Position numbers and translations under genes: made by a program. From Piliocolobus tephrosceles (Eukaryota > Chordata > Mammalia > Primates > Cercopithecidae): a stretch of DNA of 64,000 nucleotides. Numbering within the stretch: position 1 is the stretch's first letter; every line of letters starts with the position of its first letter. The notes beneath the pieces are model-generated. The model saw only the letters and a list, made by a program, of their open reading frames with translations. It was not told the DNA's origin and did no database searches. Shown in pieces: positions 45,776 to 56,817 of the stretch. The stretch spans positions 33,657,117 to 33,721,116 of the forward strand of contig NC_045453.1 of NCBI RefSeq assembly GCF_002776525.5, in the 5' to 3' direction.

Positions 45776-46499
45776 CACAGAGCAGATATGCTCCGGCAGG
45801 ATCAGAGCAATGCTGTCCCCACCACTCAGAAATCAAAGGACCAGCTGTGTCACCTTCACACAAGAGAGAAGAGGCCTCATCCACACCAGCAAGACAGCAG
45901 TCTGCAGCTGCACTTCAAACCTGAGCCGGTTCTCCGGCCTGCAGGCTTTCGAGGCTGAGAGGTGTGCATTTCAATCATAAGTTTTGTTTTTGAAAATGCT
46001 AAGATTTCTGGTCATTTTGTTAATATTTGATGTATCCAACAATAATCAATATCTCTCTTAGGATGGTTTTATGACTTTATTTTAACCCATTTTATCTCAA
46101 TGTGCATTTGTTCTGGACTGGAAATCCAGTGTTTCTAAATTCAGGTCTCCCAGGTTCCAGGTTTTCAACTCTACAAAATCTAATGAAACATGAGTTTAGA
46201 AAATGATGATTATCTCTCACATCTTGGGAGAGTCCACACAAATGCTTCTCCAGGGGGGCTTGGCTTGAGTCAAGTTCTACTCAAGACCAGCACATGGTAA
46301 GGCCAAATTTCAATCCAGTGATGGGGATGGTGGAGGGAAGCTTATTTTATTGCTAAGTCATTAACCTATTATTTTCGTTTTAAGACAAATACAGATTTGT
46401 AGAGTAAATTCACTAAGATTTTAATGAAAAGGCTTCAATATTCAAGACATTTCACAATGAGGTGGGACACTTCTGTACTGTATTTGGCTTTCAAGAAAT
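45776..46499. other. Unassigned sequence
   Basis: Nothing recognised. Confidence 0.4.
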
Positions 46500-46850
46500 C
46501 CCAGTAGCTAGGAGTGACCGTATGACATCATTCTGGCCAATGAGCTTGGTTCAGAAGTTTGTGGGAAGAGAGTCTTGTCGTGAATAAAATGACAGCGCCT
46601 TCTCCTGCCTGACGTGCCGTGATGACGTGGCCATGCAGATGAAAGTGGGACCAGGAAGGAGAAGCAAGATGGTGGAAGGACCTTTTCTGTTGACGCAACA
46701 GCCCTGGCCCGAGGTTGTCCAACTGTGAACTTGCTGTAACGAGAGAAGCTACCTCTCCCCTTGGCCGGGACCCCGTGGTAGAATTTTCCAGAACTGACAG
46801 CTGAGTGCAGTCCTGAATGGAAATGCCTCATTTGGCCTCCAGAACAGGAG
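46500..46850 (+). mobile_element. Possible old MaLR/ERVL LTR-like segment
   Basis: CATTCTGGCCAATGAGCTTG and GCAAGATGGTGGAAGGACC resemble the 'ctctggccaatgag' part of older MLT1-type LTRs. Low confidence. Confidence 0.35.
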
Positions 46851-48098
46851 GCACACAGTGAGGTCCCATTGGGGATTTTCAGAGCTCAGGACAGGTGGCA
46901 GGTCACCTCTCCAGAAGTCTCTGCAGGACAGAGTTCAGAGAGGAGTTTGGCTCTGAGGCAACCAAGTTAGGCTTTACTGGAGCTCCTGGGAAACAGTAAC
47001 GGTGGAAGAAATTCCCAGTCCGCTGGTACAGCAGGAAATGGCTTACTGCAATATGACTTACTTACGGCTTACAGGTGCCGTCTCATATCCATGACCGGGT
47101 CAGACATAGAGCCTCCACATTCCCATGCTTTGTCTCATAAAAGATTAGCTGAACTGTTGTTTCCACTGGTCAATCAGAACAAAGTGCTCCCTAACTGACT
47201 CAGCTATGCTGTAGTTAAGAGCCTCTCTTCTCCACAGGACCCTGGACTCCGACCCACCCTCCGCCGGACAGAGCACACAGCCTCTGACACAAAGAACACA
47301 CTTCACGAGCTTTGCTTGTTCTTCTCTATAAAAGAAAAGCCCTTTTCTACCAGGCATTTGACACACTTGCAGATCTCAGGGTCAGAGTGAGCCCAGTTGC
47401 CATAGTCCCCTCCTTCAATTGCAATAGTCTTTTCAAATAACATCTCTCCTTCCATAGGTCTAGACTTGAACACCCACATAATCTTGACATCCCCGAGCTG
47501 TAAGGGTTATGGGAAGTTATAAGTACAATCCTGTTATTTGCTTGGAGCAAATTCAGTCCAGGGCGGGTGAAATGATTGTACTAAATTTAGGTAGTGTAAG
47601 TGGTAAGCTCTGGGCCAGACCTGACCCCTGCTTTCATGTTCTTTGCAGATTATCACAGCTACAAGGGCAATCCCAGGAAAGCTGATGCAGGCACACACAT
47701 CTCCATACACACAGCATCACACATGTGCACAGGCACACAGGAACGTGTGCGCACCTGTATCTACAGCCCCTGGTCAGTCCGAGGAGCAGTGAGTGTTGCT
47801 TTCTTCACACCACCCTATAGTTAGGTTGACACCCCACAATGAGAGTGAAATCAGGAGGCCACAGCCCTGGATGTGCCCTGCCCTACACAAAATCATCCTG
47901 TTCTCTGTCTCCTCTCTCTGTCCTGCTCCCCTTCCACAGCCACTTCTACCAGAGGTGGCCTTCTCCTGCACAGCTCTACCCAAGTAATGGCAAGGCTGGA
48001 GCAGTTTGCAGTGACCACGGGATGTACAGGCAAGCCACCCTTCCAGGCTCCTTGTCTAGGAGTTGGACTATCAGACATCTCTCTTGAGAGTGGAAGCG
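46851..48098. other. Unassigned unique sequence
   Basis: Includes a short CA-rich patch at about 47691-47745. No gene recognised; the 117-codon frame at 47873-48226 is open by chance. Confidence 0.4.
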
Positions 48099-48512
48099 TG
48101 CAGGGTTTGTTCTTCTGTGTCTGGCCTATCTCACTTAGTGCAGTGTCTTCTGTGTTCATTTATATTGCTAGGGGCTGGGGGGAGGGAAATGGGGAAATAG
48201 GCTCAAGTTCCAGTCAGGAGAGGTGAATAAGTTCCAGAGATCTGCTGAACCACACAGTGATTGGTGTTGTTAATGCTGAATTGTGCACTTTAGAATATTC
48301 CAAGGGGCCAGATCTCACATTAAGGGTTCTTATTGGAAAAAAAAAAAAAAAATCTCCCACACACGAACACACTGGAATGTTTAGAGGTGATGGACATGCT
48401 TTGTCTTTTGATTGTGGTGATGGCATCACAGGTGCAAACATGTGTCCAAATTTAGCAAAATGTGTAAGTTAAATATGTGCAATTTTTATCAATTGTACCT
48501 CAAAAAAGCTTC
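48099..48512 (+). mobile_element. L1M 3' end with apparent 5' inversion
   Basis: 48099-48167 reads as antisense L1 (TTCTGTGTCTGGCCTATCTC, ACTTAGTGCAGTGTCTTC). From about 48168 it switches to sense: GCTAGGGGCTGGGGGGAGGG, GATTGGTGTTGTTAATGCTG, GAATTGTGCACTTTAGAA and ATCAATTGTACCTCAAAAAA. A poly(A) insertion-like run (48340-48355) lies within. The inverted-then-sense layout is typical of twin priming. Confidence 0.65.
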
Positions 48513-48924
48513 TTAAAAGTATAGTTAAAGAATCAACTTTTCCTATAGGAAGAGGAGGAAAGGGACTTTATCATGATAATATAGTATATTTTATGTACAT
48601 TGCAAAACTAATATGTATATCATGTGTATTTTATGTACATAGCAAAATTCTACCCCCACTGCAATTTAAGTTAACAAACACTGAAGACTCACGTTGGGCC
48701 AAGCACTGTGTACCAGGCACCTAAGACAAGGCTCCACCTGCCAGACCCCACAGTGAAACAGTGCAGAAGTGGTAATGTAAATACAAGATTCATATATATA
48801 AATATATAAATATGACTAGGTGCATACAACAAGCATATAAATTCATATTCCTATATTGTATATGTAATATATATATGGAAATATGTATATATATATATAT
48901 ATCTATGGGCTTTATCTCATATAA
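48513..48924. repeat. AT-rich low-complexity patches
   Basis: (ATAT)n-like sequence at 48790-48815 and 48850-48905, plus a 15-base direct repeat of ATTTTATGTACAT(T/A)GCAAAA type at about 48587 and 48626. The remainder is unassigned. Confidence 0.7.
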
Positions 48925-49080
48925 AACTTAAGATAGCACTTTGTTATCCATCCTGTCATCATGTGCTTTTTAAAAATAAGGAAATTGAGGCTTAGAAAGT
49001 TGAATTAACTTGAACAGCAACACAGACCTCAGAACTGGGTATCCCAAAATAAGACTCTGGTGGTCCTATTCCAGAGCCAG
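48925..49080 (-). mobile_element. MIR SINE, antisense
   Basis: AATAAGGAAATTGAGGCTTA, GAAAGTTGAATTAACTTGAA and TATTCCAGAGCC are the antisense MIR core and 5' part. Confidence 0.75.
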
Positions 49081-49834
49081 AAATGCTTATTGTCTTATTG
49101 AATTGAAGACAGACACATAAATGGGCAATTTCAATAGAATGGACACTGTTATGAAGGAGGTGTGACTAGATCCTAAATTCATCCTGAAGTTTACTCAGAA
49201 TGTAAAAGAGAACACAGTTTTATTAGAGAAATCTAACCATCCAAGAATGCTGGGTTCTTGTAGCTGCTTCCATATTCAGTTTGCTGTGGTATGTTGCTAG
49301 GTGGAAATGGATAAAAAAGTCCAGTCTCTCACAGATATGCAATTGGAGGGGAGATGGATTTCAACCGTGTTTACAGATCTCTTCAGTTCATTGTGCACAT
49401 TCTTTTTTGATACTATACCATAACTCAGCAGCAGTCGTTTTTTTAAAGGTCACATGCAATACAAATCTGAAGTTACACCAATTAACTTTTCATGTTCTAT
49501 TAAGTGAAAATCCACTGGCCTATTTGAACTGTAAGGGAATCTTTTACCAATGCATAATTTGGTAACATCATGTCAGTTAGCGAGAAAACAAAAGTTCACT
49601 ATGTTATGCAGATTTTCCATTATTCAATATCAAAAAATCAATCACATTTGCCAATATCACCAGATCTTATTAGAAAAGGCTTGAAGTCTGGGGATACTGC
49701 CAAGCCAATGAGTGTAGATACAAGTTTTCTAAAATTTTAATTTGAACTTAGAAGTTCAAATTTCATCACTGGCAACAAATATTATGCGTTATTTTCCTCA
49801 AAGTGACAGGCTTCCTTCGTTTATATTTTTAAAT
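49081..49834. other. Unassigned A/T-rich sequence
   Basis: No recognised repeat. The 94-codon frame (49281-49565) is unremarkable. Confidence 0.4.
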
Positions 49835-50830
49835 ACACTTTTTATTTTAGCAGAGGTTTAGATTTACAGAAAAGTTGTGAAGAGAATGCAGAGAGCCCCC
49901 ATACACCCTACACCCAGTTTCCACTGGTGTGAATACTGATACATTGTTATTAATTTAAGCCCACAGTTTATTCAGATGTCCTTTGTGTTTACCTATTGTC
50001 CTTTTTCCACAGAAAAGGCATTTAGCCATTGTGTCTCCTTAAGCTCCTCTTGGTGGTAACAGTTTCTCAGACTTGCCATATTTTGATGACCCTGGCAGTT
50101 TTGAGGAGTACTGGTCTTTTCTCATGCTGCTAATAAAGACATAGACCAAGACTGGGTAATTTACAAAGGAAAGAGATTTAATCGATTCACAGTTCAGCAT
50201 GGCTGGGAAGGTCTCAGGAAACTTACAATCCTGGTGGAAGACAACTCTTCACAGGGTGGCTGGATAGCGAGGTGCCCAGCAAAAGGGGGAAAGCCCCTTA
50301 TAAAACCATCAGATCTCGTGAGAACTCACTATTATGAGAACAGCATGAGGGGGCCACCCCCATGATCCAAGCACCCTCTATGAGGTCCTTCCCATGAGAT
50401 GCGGGGGTTATGGGAGCCAGAGTTCAAGATGAGATTTGAGTGGGGACACAGCCAAACACATCAGCTGGTCAGGTATTTTGTAGAATGTCCTTCAGTTGAG
50501 ATTTGTCTGATTTTCTTTCTTGTGGTTAGACAAGGATTATGGGCTTTGGGGAGGAAGACCACAGAGGCAAAGTGCCATTTTCACCACATCTTATCCAGGG
50601 AGCATATTATCAACTCTTGATGTTGACCTTAATCACCTACTTGCCTCAAGGAGCTTTCATCAGCTTTCTCCCCAAAAAAGCTTCCCTTTTCTGCACACTG
50701 TGCTCTTTGGAGGGAACTCCCTAGGCAGGGTGCAACCTGTACCTAGGGAGTGGGAGTGAGGCACCTCCTCCTTGAGGTTGGAGTACCCACATGAATTATT
50801 TGGAATTCTTCGGCACAGGAGGCACAGGAG
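49835..50830 (-). mobile_element. L1M 3' UTR, antisense, split by an MST LTR
   Basis: GGTTTAGATTTACAGAAAAG, CCCATACACCCTACACCCAG, TTAAGCTCCTCTTGGTGG and TTTTGAGGAGTACTGGTC precede the LTR. CTGGTCAGGTATTTTGTAGA, GATTATGGGCTTTGGGGAGG and GGAGTACCCACATGAATTAT follow it. This is the same L1M 3' region as at 17535 and 20425, as a third copy. Confidence 0.87.
50117..50464 (-). mobile_element. MST-type (ERVL-MaLR) solo LTR, antisense, nested in L1M
   Basis: TTTTCTCATGCTGCTAATAA, GACTGGGTAATTTACAAAGG, TCAGATCTCGTGAGAACTCA, GTGGGGACACAGCCAAACAC. Six-base CTGGTC is duplicated at 50111-50116 and 50465-50470. The host L1 reads continuously across one copy, confirming insertion after the L1. Confidence 0.92.
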
Positions 50831-51219
50831 ATTGGACCTAATTTATTTTGGCGAAGATTTGAAAAATATCCAAATCTGAACAACTACGGTTTATCTGCCA
50901 GTTAATCTTTCAAGTAAAACTGCTGTTTCTTGCAAAACAGAGCAGTTCAGTGCTCAGCTCAAATAAGTGCGCCGAGTTTTTCCCTGGGGCAGCCATTGGG
51001 TACTGGTAAGCCACAGAAGACCCTCAGGCCTGTCTCCTTCATCATCACACAAAGCGTTTGCTCAGAGCACCCAAAGGTCAAGAATTAATAAAATTAATAC
51101 TTTTTACTGTTTCTGCGAGTCAGTTCTTAAGTGAGATCAGCATTGCTTTATTTTCCTGAAGTGCACGGTGATGAAGGACACAGGGACGGCCCATGCTGTT
51201 CAGTGCCACATCCTCGGTC
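50831..51219. other. Unassigned sequence
   Basis: Nothing recognised. Confidence 0.4.
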
Positions 51220-51415
51220 TGTGCAAAGGTGCCAGCACTTTTGCCTACAGTTGTTTTTGCCCCATCAGTGTTAATGTCAGTGTTAACGCCAGTGGAAAAG
51301 GCAGATGATGTCTTAGAATGATTGTGAAAATAGTTTTGACTTTATGAACCCTTTAAAAAAAGGTACCCTAGAGGTACCCTGGAGGCTCAGGGGGTACACT
51401 TTGGGAACCACTGTC
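51220..51415 (+). mobile_element. Possible hAT-type DNA transposon end
   Basis: GAAAATAGTTTTGACTTTAT and GTACACTTTGGGAACCACTG resemble the 3' terminal region of MER/Charlie elements, whose inverted end reads GAACCACTG. GGTACCCT is locally duplicated at 51362 and 51374. Confidence 0.5.
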
Positions 51416-52289
51416 AGAAGGTAAGAACATAGCTTCCCCTTGAACTAGTTAACCTTAGCTCTCCAGCTCTCTCAGAGAGAATCAGGATCAACCTGCTGTA
51501 GTCAACCTGTTGCTCTCCATGGTCCTACAGACTGTCATCATCGCCTTGACTTTGCTCCAGCTGTTCCTCATTTCTGATGCTCTCCTGTACCAGAGCAATG
51601 GGTGCCTATTGGAAAAGTCACTCCAAAAGCCCCAACGCCACCTCCCCAAGGCCCCAAGTCAGGAAACCGTAAAGTCTTCCTCCTGGTTTCTTTTTGTATT
51701 CATTGCCCCCCAGATTTTAAAGATGTGTCCTGCCTTATTATTGATCAATTCATTGAACACGTACTAAGCACATTAATGTGCTGGTCCCTGGGCTCATTAC
51801 CTTGAGTGTCCTGCTCTTCAGAAGAGAGAAGATGCACTCAGCCTTTCCAGGCAAAGAAAACATTAACCCTTTCCCCCTGCATCTCAAAAAATTTTATTTT
51901 GAGCCAGAGTTTAATTATTAGCATATATAAGCCTAGTTATTAATTACATTGCTTCTCATTAAGGAAGTTTCCAGGGTCAAATTTTCAACGGACGTTTCTA
52001 GGAAGTTTGCCCAAGTAACAATTTCATTCAGAACCAAGGCAAACATTCAAAAAAAAAAAAATGCAGAGAGCTCAGAAGGGACAAGGAAATGGCCAGGGAA
52101 GCTGGAAAGCCATGTTTTCCTAATTTACTCTCTCACATCGGGCTCCCTCTTTTGCCCTCTTGGATCTTGGTTGTTGGGGATAAAGAGGGGCCATCTTTGA
52201 AGGGATCTCAGTCATATCTCTAGGGCTCTAAACATGGAAGTATTTCCAGGAGATGGGTGGAAGAATGCCAAGGACAACTGCCTGCTTGA
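51416..52289. other. Unassigned unique sequence
   Basis: An A run of 12-13 lies at about 52049-52061. An 85-codon plus-strand frame (51510-51767) starts with a hydrophobic stretch, but nothing supports it as a gene. Confidence 0.4.
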
Positions 52290-52720
52290 AAACAAGAGGT
52301 TGGATTTGTGATTCTGTCTATTGGGATAGATTCATCTGCAAGAAACAGAATCACCAGCTAAGAATGCATCAAACCCAAAGACATGCAATTATTTCACATA
52401 ACAAAACGTTTGGAGGGAGAGGATCTTGGGCCTGATGCAGTGGCCCATTGAGGACCCAGGCTTTTCTTCTCCTGCTCTGCCATCTTCCCTATGTTGCCGG
52501 TTAAGCCTGGGGCTTTCTGCCCTCTGTTTGCACAGCTTTGAGTGTCCCGTGCAATGATAACCAAATTCAAGACAGGAAGAAGGAAGGATCAGCTTCTCCT
52601 TTCCTCTTTTAATCAGGGAGTAGGCTCCTTCTGAGCCTCCACAGCAGTCTCCCTTTCATGTACCATTGGCCAGAAATGGTTCCATGCTCACCTTGAGCCC
52701 TTCCTGTGGCAAGTGAGAAT
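52290..52720 (+). mobile_element. Ancient interspersed repeat, family not named
   Basis: CTGCAAGAAACAGAATCACC, ATTATTTCACATAACAAAAC and TACCATTGGCCAGAAATGGT follow a repeat I know from primate DNA ('aacagaaactcaactcaaa ... ggctcacataac ... attggcc') but cannot name. Confidence 0.45.
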
Positions 52721-54639
52721 GATGTCAAGGTGGAAATGCGTGGTTCATCAAGGGCCTAGCTTCCCTCAGCAGGTAGCTGCTTGAACCAGAGTAGGGTTTC
52801 CTGAGCTGGGAAGGGGAGTAGCAATGGCCACAGGCAGGTAACCCAGCACTGTTCAGCATGGTAAGTCAAAGAGACCCTTCCCAGGTCCATGTGAGGTTCC
52901 CATAGTGTGAGGTTATCTACCATCCATGTTCTCTGGGAACAAAAGACCCCTTCCAACTCCACCTAACAGGTGCAGGCATCCCAGAGAAGCAAAGCACCTT
53001 TCCTAAGTTCAACCCCAGGTCCTCCTGAAACCAACCTCCATGCTCTCCGCTCTTCCTTCTCATTGAGGATGTTATGGAGAAAATAAAAGAATCAACTACA
53101 TGGGCCTTGGACTAGAGGTTCCTTAAACAGACCCATTCTATTCCTGAAATTCTATTACTTTAATCAATCACCGTGATACCAAAATGGAATGCAATTATTC
53201 AGTGTCATTATTGGGTAACACAAATGAATATGGAGACACAGATGGCACTGAGTATTTTGAAGGGAAATACAATGCATATCAAAGAAGCAAAAACCATGTA
53301 CTTACAGGATTGAATAGTTTAAGCAAATTCACAGCATTGTTGGGTGTGAATTTGTTGAGCAGAGCACAGCCTTTTGCCTAGAAGTGGCAATTTTTGAACG
53401 GTATTCGTTAAAAAGATAAACCTCCCCAACAAGGAGAAAATTTCTAAAACCTTTATATAGTAACACAATGTTTTATGGGGTGAAAAGTCATAGAGATGAC
53501 GGATGAGGTGAGAGGGATTGATGGATACAAGGACAGGTATAGGCATGTGGAGCATCATCGTCATTGCATATTCACCCACCCCCAACACTGAATAATACTA
53601 ACATCCAGATGGAAATCTCAAGGCTCTCAGGACACCTGAGGGCATCAAAACTTTTCTAAGGCCCCAAAGCTAACTCCCTCTGAAGGGTTTTCTTGCATCA
53701 GCTCATTAGTAAGATTCTTGATCACTTTCTACAGTCTCCAACAAGTTTTGAAATACTGAGAATTTCAAGAATTAAGATGAGTGAACTTTCTAATCTGCCA
53801 GTGTGAACATAAATAAACCAGCTTCCCTGGGAAAACCGCAACTTCTGAAGAAGCCACATCTGAATGCCGGGGTCCATCAAACGCATGTCTTGCATTTGAA
53901 AATCAGGTGTATCTCCCAGAGGATCCTGCACCTGGAGACACACTTTAAACCACTCATTCCTCTGGGAGAGACATAAATTCCCAGTATTTTAGTAAATCAC
54001 TGCCTAAGAAGGGCAGAGAAGAAACAATAGACTCGGTTGCTTCAGTTCCTTGTGACTTCAGAAACCATTCAGGAGACTGGAAACTTTCCCAGCTTGTTAT
54101 AAGATTAATCATTTCTAGGGTCTTGCTTACATAGAAATGGAAGAATAGAAGATTGATTCGTGTTCATCTTTTCTTCCCACCTCATGCATTTTTCTTCTCA
54201 AGCATTCACACTTTGCCTCAACTGAAGAGTTATTTGATTAATTTGACATTTGTTTCATTTTGCTTGTGACACTGCCTTGCCCTGCAGTGTCGCTGGGCAC
54301 CCTGTCCTCACTCCTGGCTCTGAGCATGCGGGTTTGGATTCTATCACTGGTCTAGGCAGCTGACTTCGCTCACAATTCTGATTCTCCCATCGATGGTGCC
54401 ACCTGCTCTGCTCTGGAAGCTTCTGGTTCCTTGTCTGCCAGCAGAGACATTCACACCTGCACCACAGGTGCACCTACATGAAGATGAGGCTGCTCATCCA
54501 CTCTCTGTGCCCCCTACTTTCCTGGGCACCAAACCCTCAGAATCATTTCATCGCCATCCAAATTAATGTTAATAGCACCTATCATTTCTTGGCATTATCA
54601 CATGGCCCTGAGAGTACACGGAAGATGTTACATGTGCTC
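52721..54639. other. Long stretch of unique sequence
   Basis: About 1.9 kb with no recognised repeat or coding evidence. A/T-rich in the left and middle parts. Confidence 0.45.
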
Positions 54640-55150
54640 TCTGGTGCAAGCAGAATCCTAAGGTGGACCCCAGTGAGTCCTACCCTTGTGCAATCCGCTC
54701 ACCTTGACCCTCTAGCATAAGCAGAGCCTCCGAGTTGCTTCCAGCCAACAGAACACAGCACAGGCATTGGGATGTCTCTCTTAGCTACACAGCACCCCAC
54801 AGAGATGTTGTCTTCACAGACCACACTGGAAGAAACCCCTGCATCATGGCCTTGAAGAAGCCCCCGCATCATCAGAGAGTCTATGAGAGTCAGCATCCCT
54901 AGGACCTGAGAACAGCTCCTGGCTGACAGCCAGCAAGAATACAGAGACCTCAGTCCTACAGCTGCAAGGAACTGAATTCCAGCCAACAGCCACGTGAGTT
55001 GGGAAGATAAATCAGAGAGGAGCACTGCCTGGCTGACACCTCTGCCACCAGCTGAAACCCCACGCTTGACCATGAACATGTATCCTGAGATCATCGGTGC
55101 TTGCCGTTTTAAGTCGCTATATTTGTGGCACTTTGTTCTAGACCACAGAT
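54640..55150 (+). mobile_element. ERVL/MaLR-type solo LTR, sense
   Basis: CCGAGTTGCTTCCAGCCAAC, GGCATTGGGATGTCTCTCTT, CCTGGCTGACAGCCAGCAAG, GGAACTGAATTCCAGCCAAC and TTTAAGTCGCTATATTTGTG follow an old LTR whose 3' end reads 'gttttaagccactaagtttgtgg'. A 180-codon minus-strand frame (54699-55241), the longest in the window, runs antisense to this LTR and is not a gene. Confidence 0.68.
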
Positions 55151-55210
55151 ATCTTCTACACTGGCTCATGGAATTCTCACCACAGTCACAGAGCACAGGC
55201 AGAATTGATG

Positions 55211-55410
55211 CAGTGCTTCTCAAAGTGTGGTCCTCAGACAAGCAGTATCAGCATCCTCAGACCAGCAGCATCAGTGTCACCTAAGACCTTGTTAGAAGGG
55301 CCAACTCTCAGGCCTCTCCCCAGATCTGCTAAATCAGAAATACCTGGTGTGGGGTTGGGCAAGTCCTCCAGGTGACCTTGGGGCATCTTCAAGTCTGAGA
55401 ACTACTGGAT
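55211..55410 (+). mobile_element. MER5A hAT-Charlie element with internal duplication
   Basis: GCAGTGCTTCTCAAAGTGTG to GAGAACTACTGG with both terminal repeats. CAGACAAGCAGTATCAGCAT and CAGACCAGCAGCATCAGTGT show a ~24-bp tandem duplication absent from the consensus. No transposase. Confidence 0.88.
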
Positions 55411-55699
55411 CAGACAGTTCTTTACAGTTGCAGGTGATGAGAAACAAGCCCCAAATTCACTTCGGCACAGCGCAGGGAGTTTGTGGCCTTGACAGGTAGG
55501 AAAATGCAGAAGGACGACTTTAGGCTCGGCTGGATCCAGGAGCTCAGCCTATTGTTGACTCTGATTTGGCCATGTCACGGCTACAGGTGGGCTGTGAGTG
55601 GAGAGAGGTGAGTTGCATCAGAGGACAGCCAAGGTCAGAAAGAGGAGTGGACGGACATCGACAGGAAGCAAGCACAGAAATTGCAGGTGCTTCCTGCAC
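55411..55699. other. Unassigned, possibly flank of the MER5A host repeat
   Basis: Contains words similar to the unnamed repeat at 52290. Not assignable. Confidence 0.3.
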
Positions 55700-55860
55700 A
55701 GTGAATGGTGTTTGTCATCTTCATCTCTCAGATAAGCAAACTGAGGACTCCAGAGTTAGGAATGTATCAAGGCCTCAAGGCTGGGATGTGGCAGAGCAGA
55801 AACTCAAACCTGCTTTCCTTGTTCCTAAATGTCATCTAACTGAGTTACCCAGGATGGCCT
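55700..55860 (-). mobile_element. MIR SINE, antisense
   Basis: TCTCAGATAAGCAAACTGAG, GGATGTGGCAGAGCAGAAAC and TCAAACCTGCTTTCCTTG are antisense MIR core. Confidence 0.75.
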
Positions 55861-56354
55861 CCAGAAGAGGCAAGCGTGTGTAGGAAGAGGAGGCTCTTTC
55901 TTTTTTCTCAAAAAAAGAAAAAACTGCAACTCAGGAAGGGAGGTGGCGAGTCTCTCAATGTTCACCTAAGAAGACGATGTCAGCCCAACCGCCTTTCATA
56001 TTCAGCTAACTCTGTGTGGCTTTGGGTTGCTTTGGTAGCCTTTGAAGACATTTTTCTTACTGAACATCACCGCATGGTTGTCCAGGTTGCTCACTTCCAC
56101 AAAGCCACAGGCTCCTCCATGTGGAAACCAGAGCCAGGTGTGCGACCCAAGCAGGTGCCCTCACCCCAACCATGGCGGGACTGTCTGTTCCACTTCCAAC
56201 ACCCGCCTCCCAGAGCAGCAGGGTGAAAGTCCAGCTTCCTTGGGGAATCGGTCATTTCCCCTCAGGCCAGTTCTCAGTATCCCTGGAGATCATCCTAGGG
56301 TCCTCCATGAAGGCAGCAAATTGCATAACAAAAATGTTCTCAGGAGGAGAGTTT
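55861..56354. other. Unassigned sequence
   Basis: Overlapping 104-135 codon frames here are open by chance. The last one runs into the L1 at 56370 and thus ends with L1 ORF2 residues. Confidence 0.4.
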
Positions 56355-56369
56355 GAAAAAGACTCTCTC

Positions 56370-56771
56370 TGCATAGTATTCCATGGTGTATACTATGCAG
56401 CCATAAAAAAGGATGAGTTTGCGTCCTTTGTAGGGACATGGATGCAGCTGGAAACCATCATTCTTAGCAAACTATCACAAGAACAGAAAACCAAACACCG
56501 CATGTTCTCACTCATAGGTGGGAACTGAACAATGAGATCACTTGGACTCGGGAAGGGGAACATCACACACTGGGGCCTATCATGGGGAGGGGGGAGGGGG
56601 GAGGGATTGCATTGGGGAGTTATACATGATATAAATGATGAATTGATGGGTGCTGACGAGTTGATGGGTGCAGCACACCAACAAGGCACAAGTATACATA
56701 TGTAACAAACCTGCACTTTATGCACATGTACCCTAGAACTTAAAGTATAATAAAATAAAATAAAAAAATAA

Positions 56772-56802
<31 letters not shown>
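56370..56802 (+). mobile_element. L1PA-type 3' end, 5' truncated with micro-inversion
   Basis: After a 21-base inverted segment (56370-56390), sense L1 starts at TACTATGCAGCCATAAAAAA and encodes the ORF2 C-terminus to its stop at 56526-56528 (residues SKLSQEQKTKHRMFSLIGGN). The 3' UTR holds a G-rich tract (56584-56605) and ends AAAGTATAATAAAATAAAAT plus an (AATA)n tail. A perfect 15-bp target duplication GAAAAAGACTCTCTC lies at 56355-56369 and 56803-56817. It is young and of primate age. It retains only the end of ORF2 and cannot retrotranspose itself. Confidence 0.96.
56584..56605 (+). promoter_or_regulatory. G-quadruplex-capable motif in the L1 3' UTR
   Basis: Four G-runs (4, 6, 6, 3) separated by single A bases. 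Primate L1 3' UTRs carry such a polypurine tract, so this is a conserved family feature rather than a local novelty. Confidence 0.8.
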
Positions 56803-56817
56803 GAAAAAGACTCTCTC

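Noticed and set aside
51510..51767. Frame beginning with a hydrophobic, signal-peptide-like stretch
   Set aside because: Hydrophobic N-termini occur by chance in T-rich DNA, and no further domain or gene structure is present.
54699..55241. Longest open frame (180 codons, minus strand)
   Set aside because: It lies antisense to an old ERVL/MaLR-type LTR, with no domain, no splice or promoter context and no family resemblance.
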